The notes beneath the pieces are model-generated. The model did not search any database, was not told the origin of the DNA, and saw only the letters and a list, made by a program, of their open reading frames with translations. The position numbers and the translations under genes are program-made. 64,000 bases of DNA from Brevundimonas sp. SGAir0440 (lineage in GTDB: Bacteria; Pseudomonadota; Alphaproteobacteria; Caulobacterales; Caulobacteraceae). The stretch is from assembly GCF_005484585.1 (NCBI RefSeq), contig NZ_CP039435.1:1798001-1862000 (forward strand), read 5' to 3'. Positions 27,166 to 35,851 of the stretch are shown here, piece after piece. Within the stretch, counting starts at the first letter, position 1. Every line of letters begins with the position of its first letter.

Positions 27166-29415
27166 ATGCGCACCCTTCTTCTTGCCTCGACCATCCTCCT
27201 GTCCGCCAGCTCGGCGCTTGCGCAGGAGACGCCCTCCAACATCCTGACGCCCGAGCGGGTGTTTTCCAGCCCCAGCCTGAACGGGCCGGTGGCCAAGGGG
27301 GTCAGCCTGTCGCCTGACGGCCAGTTGGTCGCCTTCCTGCGCTCGCGCGAGGACAATGTGGATGTGCAGGACCTTTGGGCCGCGCCGACGGGTGAGGGTG
27401 AACCCTACAAGCTGATCGATGCACGGGCGCTGGTTCCCGACGCCGGCGAACTGTCGGAGGCCGAGAAAGCTCGGCGCGAGCGGATGCGGATCAGCGCACG
27501 CGGCGTGGTGGAATATTCATGGGACCAGCAGGGCCGCTACATCCTGGCGCCGCTGGAAGGCGACATCTTCCTGGCGAACCGGGCGGACGGCAAGGTGCGC
27601 CGCCTGACCGAGACGCCCGCCGACGAGATCGACGCCAAGGTGTCGCCCAAGGGCAGCTATGTCTCCTATGTCCGCGATCAGAATCTGGTCGTCTATGATC
27701 TGGCGAGCGGCAAGGAGACGCCGATCACCGACGACGGCGCGGGCCTGATCACCTGGGCCACGGCCGAGTTCATCGCCCAGGAGGAGATGGATCGCGACAC
27801 CGGATACTGGTGGAGCCCCGACGAGCGCTACATCGCCATGACGCGCGTGGACGAGAGCCCGGTCGATGTCGTGCCGCGCTTCGAGATCACCGGCGGCGGC
27901 GCGACGATGGTGGAGCAGCGCTATCCTCGCGCAGGGCGGCCCAATGCGGTGGTCGAACTGTATGTGCGCGACCTGCAGGGCGGGGGACGGGTCAAGGTGG
28001 ACCTAGGGTCCAACACCGACATCTATCTGGCGCGGGTGAACTGGTCCGGCGACGGCAAGACCCTGTATGTCCAGCGTCAGTCGCGCGACCAGAAGACTTT
28101 GGATCTGCTGAGCGTCGATCCGACGACCGGCGCATCACGCGTGATCCTGAGCCAGAAGGCGCAGGCCTGGGTCGATCTGAACGACGACTTCCGCGTCCTG
28201 TCTGATGGCCGGTTCATCTGGTCCAATGAGGATTCGGGCTGGCGGCACCTGTATCTGTACGACCGCAACGGGCGTCGCCTGCGGGCCATCACGCGCGGCG
28301 ACTATCCGGTCAAACATCTGGACGGCGTCAACGAACAGACCGGCGATGTCTATTTCACCGCCTCGATGCGCGACGGCAAGGAGCTGCCGATCGAGCAGCA
28401 GATGTTCCGCGCCAATCTAAACCGCACGGTCGATCCGGTCGCGGTGACGCCGGGCGGCGGCTGGTGGACGGTGTCGGTGAACGGGCCGGCGACGGCCTAT
28501 GTCGGCAACTATTCGGACCCGGCGACGCCGACGCAGTCGGCCCTGTACCGTATCGACGGCACGCGCGTGCGCTGGATCGAAGAGAACAAGCTCGACGCCA
28601 GCCATCCGTTCGCCCCTTACGTCTCGCGCCTGCGCACGCCCGAGTTCGGCACGATGCAGAGCCACGGCCAGACCCTGGTGTGGCGCATGACCACGCCGCC
28701 CGACTTCAATCCGTCCAAGAAGTATCCGGTCGTGATGCAGGTCTATGGCGGGCCCGGCACCGGGGCGGGCGTGCAGAAGAGCTGGCAGCCGCTGACCAAC
28801 CAGTTGCTGACAGAGGCGGGCTACATAGTCTTCCGCGTCGACAATCGCGGCGAAGGCGACCGGTCGCAGGCGTTCGAGACCAGCATCTATCGCCGTCTGG
28901 GCATTCCGGCGGTCGAGGATCAGGCCCAGGCCGCGCAATGGCTGAAGACCCTGCCTTACGTCGACGCCGACCATATCGCGGTGATGGGCTGGAGCTTCGG
29001 CGGCTTCCTCAGTCTGCTGACACTGACCGACAAGGACGCCGGCCTGGCCTCGGCCCTGGCGGGCGCAGCGCCGACGGAATGGAGCCTTTACGACACCCAC
29101 TATACCGAACGGTATATGTCCACGCCTCAGGCCAATCCGGAGGGCTATGCCGCCACCGACGTCCTGCCGCGGCTGGACGACATGACGGGGCGGCTGCTGC
29201 TGCTGCACGGCATGGCTGACGACAACGTCATCTTCGGCAATGCGACGCGCGTCATCGACGCCTTGCAGGCCAAGAGCGTGCCGTTCGAGATGATGCTCTA
29301 TCCCGGCCAGCGGCATGGCGTCCGCGGCGATCCGAGGCAACTGCAACAATGGCGCACCTATCTCGACTTCCTGGACCGCACGATCGGCAAGCGGGCCGAA
29401 CCCAAGGCCGACTGA
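27166..29415 (+). CDS. Dipeptidyl peptidase IV-like S9 family serine peptidase
   Basis: A 749-residue secreted peptidase with an N-terminal signal peptide (cleavage after SALAQ). An N-terminal beta-propeller covers about 30-490 and contains the substrate N-terminus-binding Glu pair in FIAQEEMDR, diagnostic of DPP-IV-like enzymes. The C-terminal alpha/beta-hydrolase domain has the nucleophile Ser in GWSFGGF, Asp in MADDNV and His in QRHGVRG. It should release dipeptides (often Xaa-Pro) from peptides in the periplasm. The following amidase gene overlaps it, suggesting joint expression. Confidence 0.93.
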   Translation: MRTLLLASTILLSASSALAQETPSNILTPERVFSSPSLNGPVAKGVSLSPDGQLVAFLRSREDNVDVQDLWAAPTGEGEPYKLIDARALVPDAGELSEAEKARRERMRISARGVVEYSWDQQGRYILAPLEGDIFLANRADGKVRRLTETPADEIDAKVSPKGSYVSYVRDQNLVVYDLASGKETPITDDGAGLITWATAEFIAQEEMDRDTGYWWSPDERYIAMTRVDESPVDVVPRFEITGGGATMVEQRYPRAGRPNAVVELYVRDLQGGGRVKVDLGSNTDIYLARVNWSGDGKTLYVQRQSRDQKTLDLLSVDPTTGASRVILSQKAQAWVDLNDDFRVLSDGRFIWSNEDSGWRHLYLYDRNGRRLRAITRGDYPVKHLDGVNEQTGDVYFTASMRDGKELPIEQQMFRANLNRTVDPVAVTPGGGWWTVSVNGPATAYVGNYSDPATPTQSALYRIDGTRVRWIEENKLDASHPFAPYVSRLRTPEFGTMQSHGQTLVWRMTTPPDFNPSKKYPVVMQVYGGPGTGAGVQKSWQPLTNQLLTEAGYIVFRVDNRGEGDRSQAFETSIYRRLGIPAVEDQAQAAQWLKTLPYVDADHIAVMGWSFGGFLSLLTLTDKDAGLASALAGAAPTEWSLYDTHYTERYMSTPQANPEGYAATDVLPRLDDMTGRLLLLHGMADDNVIFGNATRVIDALQAKSVPFEMMLYPGQRHGVRGDPRQLQQWRTYLDFLDRTIGKRAEPKAD

Positions 29416-30842
29416 GTCTGGCGGCTGCGGTCGCGCTGGCCCTTGCGGGCTGCGCGACCGGGCAGGGCGCTTATCCAACTGCATCCGCCGTGGTCTCGGC
29501 GGGGCGGGCAAACGACAGCGCCCATTCGGTGCTGGTCTGGACCGCGACATCACCCAGCCGGGGCGTGTCGGCGATTTCCGGCATGCCGATCCTGCTGAAG
29601 GACAATATCGAGACGGCGGACATGCCGACCACAGCCGGGTCGTTGGCGCTGGCGAACAATGCGCCGGGACGGGACGCGCCGCTGGTCGGGCGACTGCGCG
29701 CCGCCGGGGCCGTGATCATCGGCAAGACCAACCTGTCGGAGTGGGCCAATATCCGCTCGTCGGACTCGATCAGCGGCTGGAGCGCCGTCGGCGGCCAGAC
29801 GCTGAATCCCTATGATCCGGCGCGCACACCGTGCGGATCATCGTCCGGCAGCGGGGCGGCGGTGGCGCTGGGGCTGACGCCCGTCGCCATCGGAACGGAG
29901 ACGGACGGGTCGATCACCTGCCCGGCGTCGGTCAACGGCGTGGTCGGGTTCAAACCGACCGTTGGCCTGGTCTCGCGCACCCACATTGTGCCGATCAGCC
30001 ATTCGCAGGACACGGCCGGGCCGATGGCGACGACCGTCAGGGATGCGGCCAGGGTGCTGACGGTCATCGCCGGGACCGATCCGGCCGATCCGGCGACGGT
30101 CGAGGCCGATGCGCGCAAGGTCGACTACGCCGCCGGGCTGGACGCCAACGCGCTGCGTGGTGCGCGGATCGGGGTGATGCGGTTCCTGAAAGGCTACTCG
30201 CCCCAAACCCAGGCGGTGTTCGAGCAGAACCTGAAGGCCCTGCGCGATGCCGGCGCCGTTCTGGTCGACCTGCCCGAGGGCCCGGATGGCCGGGTCATAG
30301 GCGCAGCTGAGTTCAAGGTGCTGCTCTATGAGCTGAAGCACGATCTGAACGCCTATCTGGCCTCGACCGACCCGCAGCAGGTCCGCACCCGCACCCTGGC
30401 CGACGTCATCGCCTTCAACGCCGCCGAACCGCGCGAGACGGTGCTGTTCGGTCAGGACATCTTCGAGCGCGCCCAGGCGATGGGGGATTTGACCGACGCC
30501 GACTATCTGGAGGCGCGCGCGACCTCGCTCAGACTGGCGGGGCCGGAGGGCATCGATCGATTGATGAGGGACAATGGCGTGATCGCCCTGATCGCGCCCA
30601 CTACGTCGCGCGCCTGGACCAACGATCCCAAGGACGACGACGATATGCAGGGATCGGCCAGCCAGCTGGCCGCCGTCGCCGGTTATCCGCACCTGACCGT
30701 GCCGATGGGCTTTGATCGGGGAATGCCGGTGGGAATCAGCTTTCTCGGTGGGAAGTGGGACGACGCGCGCATCCTTTCGCTGGGTTACGCCTTCGAACAG
30801 GTGACCCAGGCCAGACGGCCGCCGCCTGGCGTTCGACGCTGA
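29349..30842 (+). CDS. Amidase (amidase signature family), probable lipoprotein
   Basis: A 497-residue amidase signature enzyme with the Ser-cisSer-Lys triad: Lys in PILLKDNIE, the Gly/Ser-rich [11 protein letters not shown], and the nucleophile Ser region [13 protein letters not shown]. Related enzymes hydrolyse amides such as peptide amides or glutamyl amides. The N-terminus has a lipobox (LALAGC), so it is probably anchored in the envelope. The start is uncertain: ATG 29349 overlaps the preceding peptidase gene by 67 bases and gives a long basic n-region. Shorter forms would need a CTG codon at 29412 or 29418. Confidence 0.88.
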   Translation: MAHLSRLPGPHDRQAGRTQGRLSLAAAVALALAGCATGQGAYPTASAVVSAGRANDSAHSVLVWTATSPSRGVSAISGMPILLKDNIETADMPTTAGSLALANNAPGRDAPLVGRLRAAGAVIIGKTNLSEWANIRSSDSISGWSAVGGQTLNPYDPARTPCGSSSGSGAAVALGLTPVAIGTETDGSITCPASVNGVVGFKPTVGLVSRTHIVPISHSQDTAGPMATTVRDAARVLTVIAGTDPADPATVEADARKVDYAAGLDANALRGARIGVMRFLKGYSPQTQAVFEQNLKALRDAGAVLVDLPEGPDGRVIGAAEFKVLLYELKHDLNAYLASTDPQQVRTRTLADVIAFNAAEPRETVLFGQDIFERAQAMGDLTDADYLEARATSLRLAGPEGIDRLMRDNGVIALIAPTTSRAWTNDPKDDDDMQGSASQLAAVAGYPHLTVPMGFDRGMPVGISFLGGKWDDARILSLGYAFEQVTQARRPPPGVRR

Positions 30843-30914
30843 CATCCTTTGGGGCGGCCGCTGAGAGTGCGGCATGTGCAGATTTAGCCTCAACGTCATA
30901 TCGACGATCACGGC

Positions 30915-31193
30915 ATGAGCGACCTGATCGCCAATATCGTCGGCTCAGCGGCTGCGATCTGCTCGATCACCAGCTTCGCGCCTCAGGCGATAAAGATCTG
31001 GAAGGAGCGCGACGCGTCGTCGGTCAGCTTGAAGACCTACTCCCTGACGGTGACCTGCTTCGTGCTGTGGGTCGTCTATGGCGTCATGACGCAGGCCTGG
31101 CCTGTCACGGTCGCCAACGCCTGCGCGCTGGTGATGGCGTCGGGCGTACTGGTAATGAAATGGCGGTTCCGCGACGGCGATCCGGAGAAGTGA
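30915..31193 (+). CDS. SemiSWEET sugar transporter
   Basis: A 92-residue protein with three predicted TM helices, the size of bacterial SemiSWEETs (PQ-loop family). The diagnostic proline-glutamine is in SFAPQAIKIWKERDASSVSLKTY after helix 1, and helix 2-3 carry VLWVVYGVMTQAWPV and the Asn of VANACALVMA. Such proteins dimerise to move small sugars across the inner membrane. The start ATG 30915 follows a short AT-rich gap. No sugar gene is adjacent, so the substrate is open. Confidence 0.88.
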   Translation: MSDLIANIVGSAAAICSITSFAPQAIKIWKERDASSVSLKTYSLTVTCFVLWVVYGVMTQAWPVTVANACALVMASGVLVMKWRFRDGDPEK

Positions 31194-31279
31194 TCAGACC
31201 TTTCCCCAACGTGATCTTGGCGCCCCCGCCGATGCGGGCTAACCCATAGTCCACAAAGTCCAACAGGGAGACGCCCCCA

Positions 31280-31585
31280 ATGCCCGATCTCGCACAAGTC
31301 ACCGAACACATCCGCGGCGCCGTCGGCGACAACTCCGGCCTCGGCAAGACCGTGAAGCTCGACCTCGGCGACGAGGGCAAGATCTTCATCGACGGCGCCT
31401 CCACGCCGAATACGGTGACGAACGAGGACAAGCCCGCCGACGCCACCGTCTCGATGAAGTGGGATGACTTCATGGCTCTGTCGGAAGGCAAGCTGGACCC
31501 GATGATGGCCTTCATGCAGGGCAAGCTGAAGATCGCCGGCGACATGATGATCGCCCAGAAGCTGGCGCCGCTGCTGAAGCGCTGA
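31280..31585 (+). CDS. SCP2 sterol-binding domain protein
   Basis: A 101-residue single SCP2 domain. The order of strands and helices is seen in LDLGDEGKIFIDG, DATVSMKWDDFMALSEGKLDPMMAFMQGKLKIAGDMMIAQKLAPLL, close to SCP2/thiolase-associated lipid carriers. It is expected to bind fatty acyl-CoA or other lipids in the cytosol. It has a good AGGGAG binding site seven bases before the ATG and ends with its own terminator. The acyl-CoA dehydrogenase gene follows, a sensible partner in lipid oxidation (inference). Confidence 0.9.
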   Translation: MPDLAQVTEHIRGAVGDNSGLGKTVKLDLGDEGKIFIDGASTPNTVTNEDKPADATVSMKWDDFMALSEGKLDPMMAFMQGKLKIAGDMMIAQKLAPLLKR

Positions 31586-31611
31586 TGCCGGTCTGAACGA
31601 CCAGTTATGGC

Positions 31612-31645
31612 GGCGCGGCTCCCGACCAGGGGCCGCGCCGTTTTC
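31612..31645 (+). terminator. Rho-independent terminator after the SCP2 gene
   Basis: GGCGCGGCTCCC and GGGGCCGCGCC form a GC-rich hairpin with a short loop, followed by TTTT. It separates the SCP2 gene from the acyl-CoA dehydrogenase. Confidence 0.75.
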
Positions 31646-31690
31646 GTATCGAGCGCTCGACAGAAGCGCGAACGGAAAAGAGGAAACGAC

Positions 31691-32902
31691 ATGGACTTCA
31701 AACATTCCGACCGCGCCCTGGATTGGCACGCCCGCGTCCGTCGCTTCCTGGACGAGCAGGTCATCCCGCGCGAAGCCGAATATTTCGCCCAGGTGCGCGA
31801 GGATTCGAACCGTCAGCCGCCGGTCATGGAGACGATGAAGGCGGCCGCGAAAGAAGCCGGGCTGTGGAACATGTTCCTGCCCGGCGAGCACGGAGCGGGT
31901 CTGACGAATCTGGAATACGCGCCGCTGGCCGAGATGATGGGACGGCATCTGTGGTCGGCCGAGGTGTTCAACTGCAATGCCCCCGACACCGGCAATATGG
32001 AGGTGCTCCATATGTACGGGAACGCCGAGCAGCAGGCGCGCTGGCTGAAACCCCTGATGGCGGGTGAAATCCGTTCGGCCTTCCTGATGACCGAACCTGA
32101 GGTCGCCTCATCCGACGCCACCAATATCCAGACCCGGATCGAGCGCGACGGCGACCACTATGTCATCAACGGCCGCAAATGGTGGTCGACCAATATGGGC
32201 CATCCGAATCTGGCCGTGACCATCGTCATGGGCAAGACGGATCCGGACGCCGCATCCCACGCCCAGCAGTCGCAGATCATCGTGCCCGCCGACACGCCGG
32301 GATTCCGCGTCGAGCGGATGCTGTCGGTGTTCGGCTATGATGAAAAGCCGATCGGCCACGCCGAGGTTGTGCTGGAGAACGTCCGCGTGCCTGTCGAGAA
32401 CCTGATCGCGGGCGAGGGCAGGGGCTTCGAGATCGCCCAGGGGCGGCTTGGCCCGGGCCGTATTCACCACTGCATGCGCACCATCGGTGCGGCCGAGCGG
32501 GCGCTGGAACTGATGGTGACGCGGCTGCTGAACCGGACGGCGTTCAAGAAGCAGTTGGCCGAGCATTCGGTGTGGGAACAACGCGTCGCGGAGGCGCGCA
32601 CCAACATCGAGATGTGCCGCCTGCTGGTGCTGAAGGCCGCCTGGATGATGGATCAGGCGGGGGCCAAGAACGCCCGCTCCGAGATCGCCCAGATCAAGGT
32701 CGCTGCGCCGAAGATGGCCTTGCAGATCATCGACGACGCCATTCAGGCGTTCGGCGGCGCCGGGGTCTCGGGCGACACGCCTTTGGCCGAGCTTTACGCG
32801 GGTGTCCGCACTTTGCGCATCGCCGACGGCCCGGACGAGGTCCACAATCGCACCATCGCGCGGTTGGAATACGCCAAACATGGCGGCCGCCCGATGCGCT
32901 GA
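31691..32902 (+). CDS. Acyl-CoA dehydrogenase family protein
   Basis: A 403-residue FAD-dependent acyl-CoA dehydrogenase, introducing a double bond at C2-C3 of an acyl-CoA. Family blocks are [18 protein letters not shown] (FAD/substrate loop), [10 protein letters not shown], the [16 protein letters not shown] helix, and the C-terminal [32 protein letters not shown]. This resembles the ACAD10/11-like branch that acts on longer or 4-hydroxy acyl-CoAs, but specificity cannot be fixed. AGGAAA precedes ATG 31691. It is flanked by terminators and the egt gene, so probably monocistronic. Confidence 0.9.
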   Translation: MDFKHSDRALDWHARVRRFLDEQVIPREAEYFAQVREDSNRQPPVMETMKAAAKEAGLWNMFLPGEHGAGLTNLEYAPLAEMMGRHLWSAEVFNCNAPDTGNMEVLHMYGNAEQQARWLKPLMAGEIRSAFLMTEPEVASSDATNIQTRIERDGDHYVINGRKWWSTNMGHPNLAVTIVMGKTDPDAASHAQQSQIIVPADTPGFRVERMLSVFGYDEKPIGHAEVVLENVRVPVENLIAGEGRGFEIAQGRLGPGRIHHCMRTIGAAERALELMVTRLLNRTAFKKQLAEHSVWEQRVAEARTNIEMCRLLVLKAAWMMDQAGAKNARSEIAQIKVAAPKMALQIIDDAIQAFGGAGVSGDTPLAELYAGVRTLRIADGPDEVHNRTIARLEYAKHGGRPMR

Positions 32903-33004
32903 TGTGCGGTTTCGGACACCAAGTCGTTGGGAACCTTAGCCTTGTTGGTGCGTTTGGAATTCACTGACAAGGCGCTGGGGCTGGTGTCGGACGGGACAGC
33001 TGAC

Positions 33005-35164
33005 ATGAATGCGCGCTCCGAGCCCGAACCGCGGGTTGCGTCAGACGTGGCGCGGTTCAAGGCCGTGCGTGCACGCATGATCGCTCTGGCTGAAGGTTTG
33101 TCTGCCGAGGATATGTCAGCCCAGTCGATGGCGGATTGCAGCCCCGGCAAATGGCATCTGGCGCACACCAGCTGGTTTTTCGAGGCGATGATCCTGTCGT
33201 CCGATCCTGAATACCAGCCTGTCGATCCGCGTTTTCAGCAGTTGTTCAACTCCTACTATGAGGCCTTGGGCGAGCGGGTCAGGCGTGACCAGCGCGGACT
33301 GATGACCCGGCCGTCCGTCGACGAGGTCCTGGCTTATCGACGCGAGATCGACCGCCGCATGATCGCCTGGCTGGCGCAGGGTGAGACCAGCGGCCATCAA
33401 CGCTATCTGTTCGAGCTGGGTCTGCACCATGACCAGCAGCATCAGGAGCTTTTCCTGATGGATGTGCTGAACCTGATGTCGCGCTCTCCGCTCGACCCCG
33501 CCGCCTATGAGATCGAGCCCAGAGCCGAGACGCTCCAGATCACGCGCGGTGGAACGGTGGCGTTCGACGGCGGTCTGGTGACGATCGGCCATGACCAGGC
33601 GGGCTTCGCTTTCGACAATGAGGGTCCTCCGCACCGTGTCTGGCTGGAGCCGTTCGCTCTGGCTGCGGATCTGGTGACGAACGGCGACTGGATCGGCTTC
33701 ATCCAGGATGGCGGCTATTCGCGTTCCGACCTGTGGCTGTCGGACGGCTGGGCGACGATCAAGGCTGAGGGTTGGACTGCGCCGCTTTACTGGCGTTTCG
33801 AGGATGGCGATTGGACCGTGATTGGTTTGACCGGGCGTACACCTGTCGATCCTGCCGCGCCGGTTCGCCACATCAGCTTTTACGAGGCTGACGTCTATGC
33901 CCGATGGGCCGGCAAGCGCCTGCCGTCCGAGGCGGAATGGGAACATGCCGCCGCCTCTTCGCCTGACGCGTTCTCGAACCTTGCTGGCGAAGTGTGGCAG
34001 TGGACGTCCAGCGCGTATGCGCCCTATCCCGGCTTCCAGCCGACGCCGGGCACCGCCGCCGAATACAACGGCAAGTTCATGGCCAATCAGATGGTGTTGC
34101 GGGGCGGATCATTCGCCACGCCGCCGGGCCATGACCGCATCACCTATCGCAACTTCTTCTATCCCCAACAGAGGTGGGCCTTCATGGGTTTGAGACTGGC
34201 TGAAGACCGGACCGTGGCGCGAGACGCCGCCGTGGACGACGCCCAAACCGCCGCCTTTCGAAAGGATATGATCGAAGGGCTGTCGCGGGCGCAAAAGGCC
34301 GTGCCGCCGAAGTGGTTCTATGACGCGGACGGGTCGCGACTGTTCGAAGACATCACCGTGCTGCCCGAATACTATCCGACCCGGCAGGAAATGGTGCTGT
34401 TGCGAGATCGCGCAGCGGAGTTGACGGCCGACTTCGGCCCCGACGCGGTGCTGGTCGAATTCGGATCCGGCGCCAGCGAGAAGACGCGGATCTTGTTGGA
34501 CGCCGCCACCGATCTCGGCGCCTACGTCCCCCTCGACATCAGCGAGAGCGCCTTGATGGACGCCGCCATTCGCGTCCGCGCTGATTATCCGACGCTGCGC
34601 GTGCAGCCGGTTCTGGGAGACTTCGAGCATTTGGCGCCGCTGCCCGATGACCTGCCGTCGGGGCGACGGATCGGCTTCTTCCCCGGCTCAACCATCGGCA
34701 ATCTGCAACCAGACGAGGCCGAAGCATTCCTGGCCGCGGCGCGTCGGATGCTGGGCGAGGGGGCGTTGTTCATTTTGGGCGTCGATCTGGTCAAAGACCC
34801 TGCGATCCTGGTCGCCGCCTATGACGACAGTCAGGGCGTGACGGCGGCCTTCAATCGCAATGTTCTGATCCGCGCCAACACCGAGCTGGATGCTGATTTC
34901 GATGTGGACGCCTTTGTTCACCGCGCCGTGTGGAACCCGGACGCCTCGCGCATGGAAATGCATCTGCAAGCGATTGCGCCGACGACCGCACGCATCGGAG
35001 ACCGGACGTTCCGCTTCATGACCGGCGAGACGATCCACACCGAAAGCTCGCGCAAGTTCACGCCTGAATCGATCCAAACCATGGCGGCCGCCGCCGGCTG
35101 GACGGTCGTCCGCATCGATACCTCTCCGGCGCCGAGCGTGGCCTTGGCGGTGCTACGCACCTGA
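33005..35164 (+). CDS. EgtB-EgtD fusion (ergothioneine sulfoxide synthase plus histidine N-alpha-trimethyltransferase)
   Basis: One 719-residue ORF with two ergothioneine enzymes in tandem. Residues 1-400 are EgtB: a DinB-like half with KWHLAHTSWFFE (His51/His54) and the iron-ligand pair His142-His146 in HHDQQHQE, then a formylglycine-type domain ending VLRGGSFATPP and RWAFMGLRLA. Residues 415-719 are EgtD: the entry PPKWFYDADGSRLFEDIT, the SAM site VEFGSGASEKT, and FFPGSTIGNL. EgtD trimethylates histidine to hercynine, and EgtB joins it to a thiol donor with O2. No stop or start interrupts the junction (about 400-425). The order is the reverse of fungal Egt1. No egtA, egtC or egtE is nearby. 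Confidence 0.93.
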   Translation: MNARSEPEPRVASDVARFKAVRARMIALAEGLSAEDMSAQSMADCSPGKWHLAHTSWFFEAMILSSDPEYQPVDPRFQQLFNSYYEALGERVRRDQRGLMTRPSVDEVLAYRREIDRRMIAWLAQGETSGHQRYLFELGLHHDQQHQELFLMDVLNLMSRSPLDPAAYEIEPRAETLQITRGGTVAFDGGLVTIGHDQAGFAFDNEGPPHRVWLEPFALAADLVTNGDWIGFIQDGGYSRSDLWLSDGWATIKAEGWTAPLYWRFEDGDWTVIGLTGRTPVDPAAPVRHISFYEADVYARWAGKRLPSEAEWEHAAASSPDAFSNLAGEVWQWTSSAYAPYPGFQPTPGTAAEYNGKFMANQMVLRGGSFATPPGHDRITYRNFFYPQQRWAFMGLRLAEDRTVARDAAVDDAQTAAFRKDMIEGLSRAQKAVPPKWFYDADGSRLFEDITVLPEYYPTRQEMVLLRDRAAELTADFGPDAVLVEFGSGASEKTRILLDAATDLGAYVPLDISESALMDAAIRVRADYPTLRVQPVLGDFEHLAPLPDDLPSGRRIGFFPGSTIGNLQPDEAEAFLAAARRMLGEGALFILGVDLVKDPAILVAAYDDSQGVTAAFNRNVLIRANTELDADFDVDAFVHRAVWNPDASRMEMHLQAIAPTTARIGDRTFRFMTGETIHTESSRKFTPESIQTMAAAAGWTVVRIDTSPAPSVALAVLRT

Positions 35165-35191
35165 GCCGAAAGCGCGGCTGATCGCGAACAA

Positions 35192-35230
35192 GAAAAAGGG
35201 CGGCGCATCGATCGATGGGCCGCCCTGTTT
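35192..35230. terminator. Bidirectional terminator between egt and the KGG stress gene
   Basis: AGGGCGGC at 35197-35204 pairs with GCCGCCCT at 35219-35226. An A-tract on the left and GTTTGT on the right let it serve both converging genes. Confidence 0.75.
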
Positions 35231-35247
35231 GTATCGAGTTTCGCCGA

Positions 35248-35469
35248 CTATTGCCCGTCGGCTGCGTCCGCATCTTTCTTCGTTCCGTGCGACGCCTCGC
35301 CACCCTTGCGGCCGGCCTGCGCAGCGAGGCTGCGGTCCTGCGAGAAGCTGCGTTTTTCGCTGGGGACGCTGGCGCCCCCCTTGCGCGCGATTTCGCGCTG
35401 CCGTTCGGGATCCATGGAGGCGAAACCTCGCTTGGAAACGCCGGAGGGGCGTGTGGGTTGGCTGTCCAT
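35248..35469 (-). CDS. KGG-domain stress protein (73 aa)
   Basis: A 73-residue hydrophilic protein with two KGG motifs: GFASMDPERQREIARKGG and AAQAGRKGGEASHG. This is the stress-induced KGG (acidophilic repeat, YciG-like) family, found in general stress regulons of many bacteria; biochemical role unknown. AAAGGA lies six bases before ATG 35469. A GGAAC-N17-GTT promoter sits about 40 bases upstream, so induction by an EcfG-type sigma factor is likely. It ends at the shared terminator with egtB-D. Confidence 0.88.
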   Translation of the reverse strand: MDSQPTRPSGVSKRGFASMDPERQREIARKGGASVPSEKRSFSQDRSLAAQAGRKGGEASHGTKKDADAADGQ

Positions 35470-35508
35470 CGTGTTCCTTTCAGTGCTGCCGTTGCGCTTG
35501 CTGAAGTG

Positions 35509-35533
35509 AACCCAGTGACTGGGTGACGGTTCC
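35509..35533 (-). promoter_or_regulatory. EcfG/SigT-type promoter of the KGG gene
   Basis: On the minus strand GGAAC is followed after 17 bases by GTT, matching the alphaproteobacterial general stress consensus. The start codon is 40 bases downstream of the -10 element. A perfect palindrome, ACCCAGTGACTGGGT (35510-35524), lies within the spacer and -10 and may be a second regulator's site. Confidence 0.68.
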
Positions 35534-35585
35534 GTCGGGAACTCCGTTTTACTGTTGCGATCCTCAAGCGCGCGTAGGTTTGACT

Positions 35586-35747
35586 TTACCCAGCGCCATA
35601 AGGCCGCGAATCACCTTCGCCGCCACCATCCGGTTCCATCGGCGGAACTTCATCGGGCGTGTCCGAAGGCTGTATTTCCGGCTGCTGCGACGGTTCAGGC
35701 TGGATTTCGGGTTGCGGCGTGGTCGGAGTGGGTTCGATATAGGTCAT
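35586..35747 (-). CDS. Small proline/glutamate-rich protein (53 aa), unknown function
   Basis: A 53-residue ORF found by direct reading: begins MTYIEPTPTTPQPEIQ, has repeats of PEIQP, and ends GEGDSRPYGAG. It is about one quarter Pro and rich in Glu and Gln, with no hydrophobic segment, so probably disordered. A perfect AAGGAG lies six bases before ATG 35747, and a TGAAC-N17-GTT element (one mismatch from the EcfG consensus) lies just upstream. The two stress-type neighbours on either side support it as a real gene. Alternative: a spacer with chance coding potential, which I consider less likely given the ribosome binding site. Confidence 0.68.
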   Translation of the reverse strand: MTYIEPTPTTPQPEIQPEPSQQPEIQPSDTPDEVPPMEPDGGGEGDSRPYGAG

Positions 35748-35771
35748 GAGCGGCTCCTTGTGCGATCAACC

Positions 35772-35796
35772 AACGCACCCTGATCGCCCGCGTTCA
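35772..35796 (-). promoter_or_regulatory. Probable EcfG-type promoter of the 53-aa gene
   Basis: On the minus strand TGAAC, 17 bases, then GTT, one mismatch from GGAAC-N17-GTT. It lies back to back with the rightward promoter at 35802-35826, with only five bases between the two -35 elements. Confidence 0.5.
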
Positions 35797-35801
35797 AAGA
35801 A

Positions 35802-35826
35802 GGAACCATGGGTCGCAACGCCGGTT
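35802..35826 (+). promoter_or_regulatory. EcfG/SigT-type promoter of the YqjD-like gene
   Basis: GGAAC at 35802-35806 and GTT at 35824-35826 with a 17-base spacer, an exact match to the general stress consensus, 26 bases before the start codon at 35852. Confidence 0.72.
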
Positions 35827-35851
35827 TGTTCAGCGAACCACGGAGATCGAC

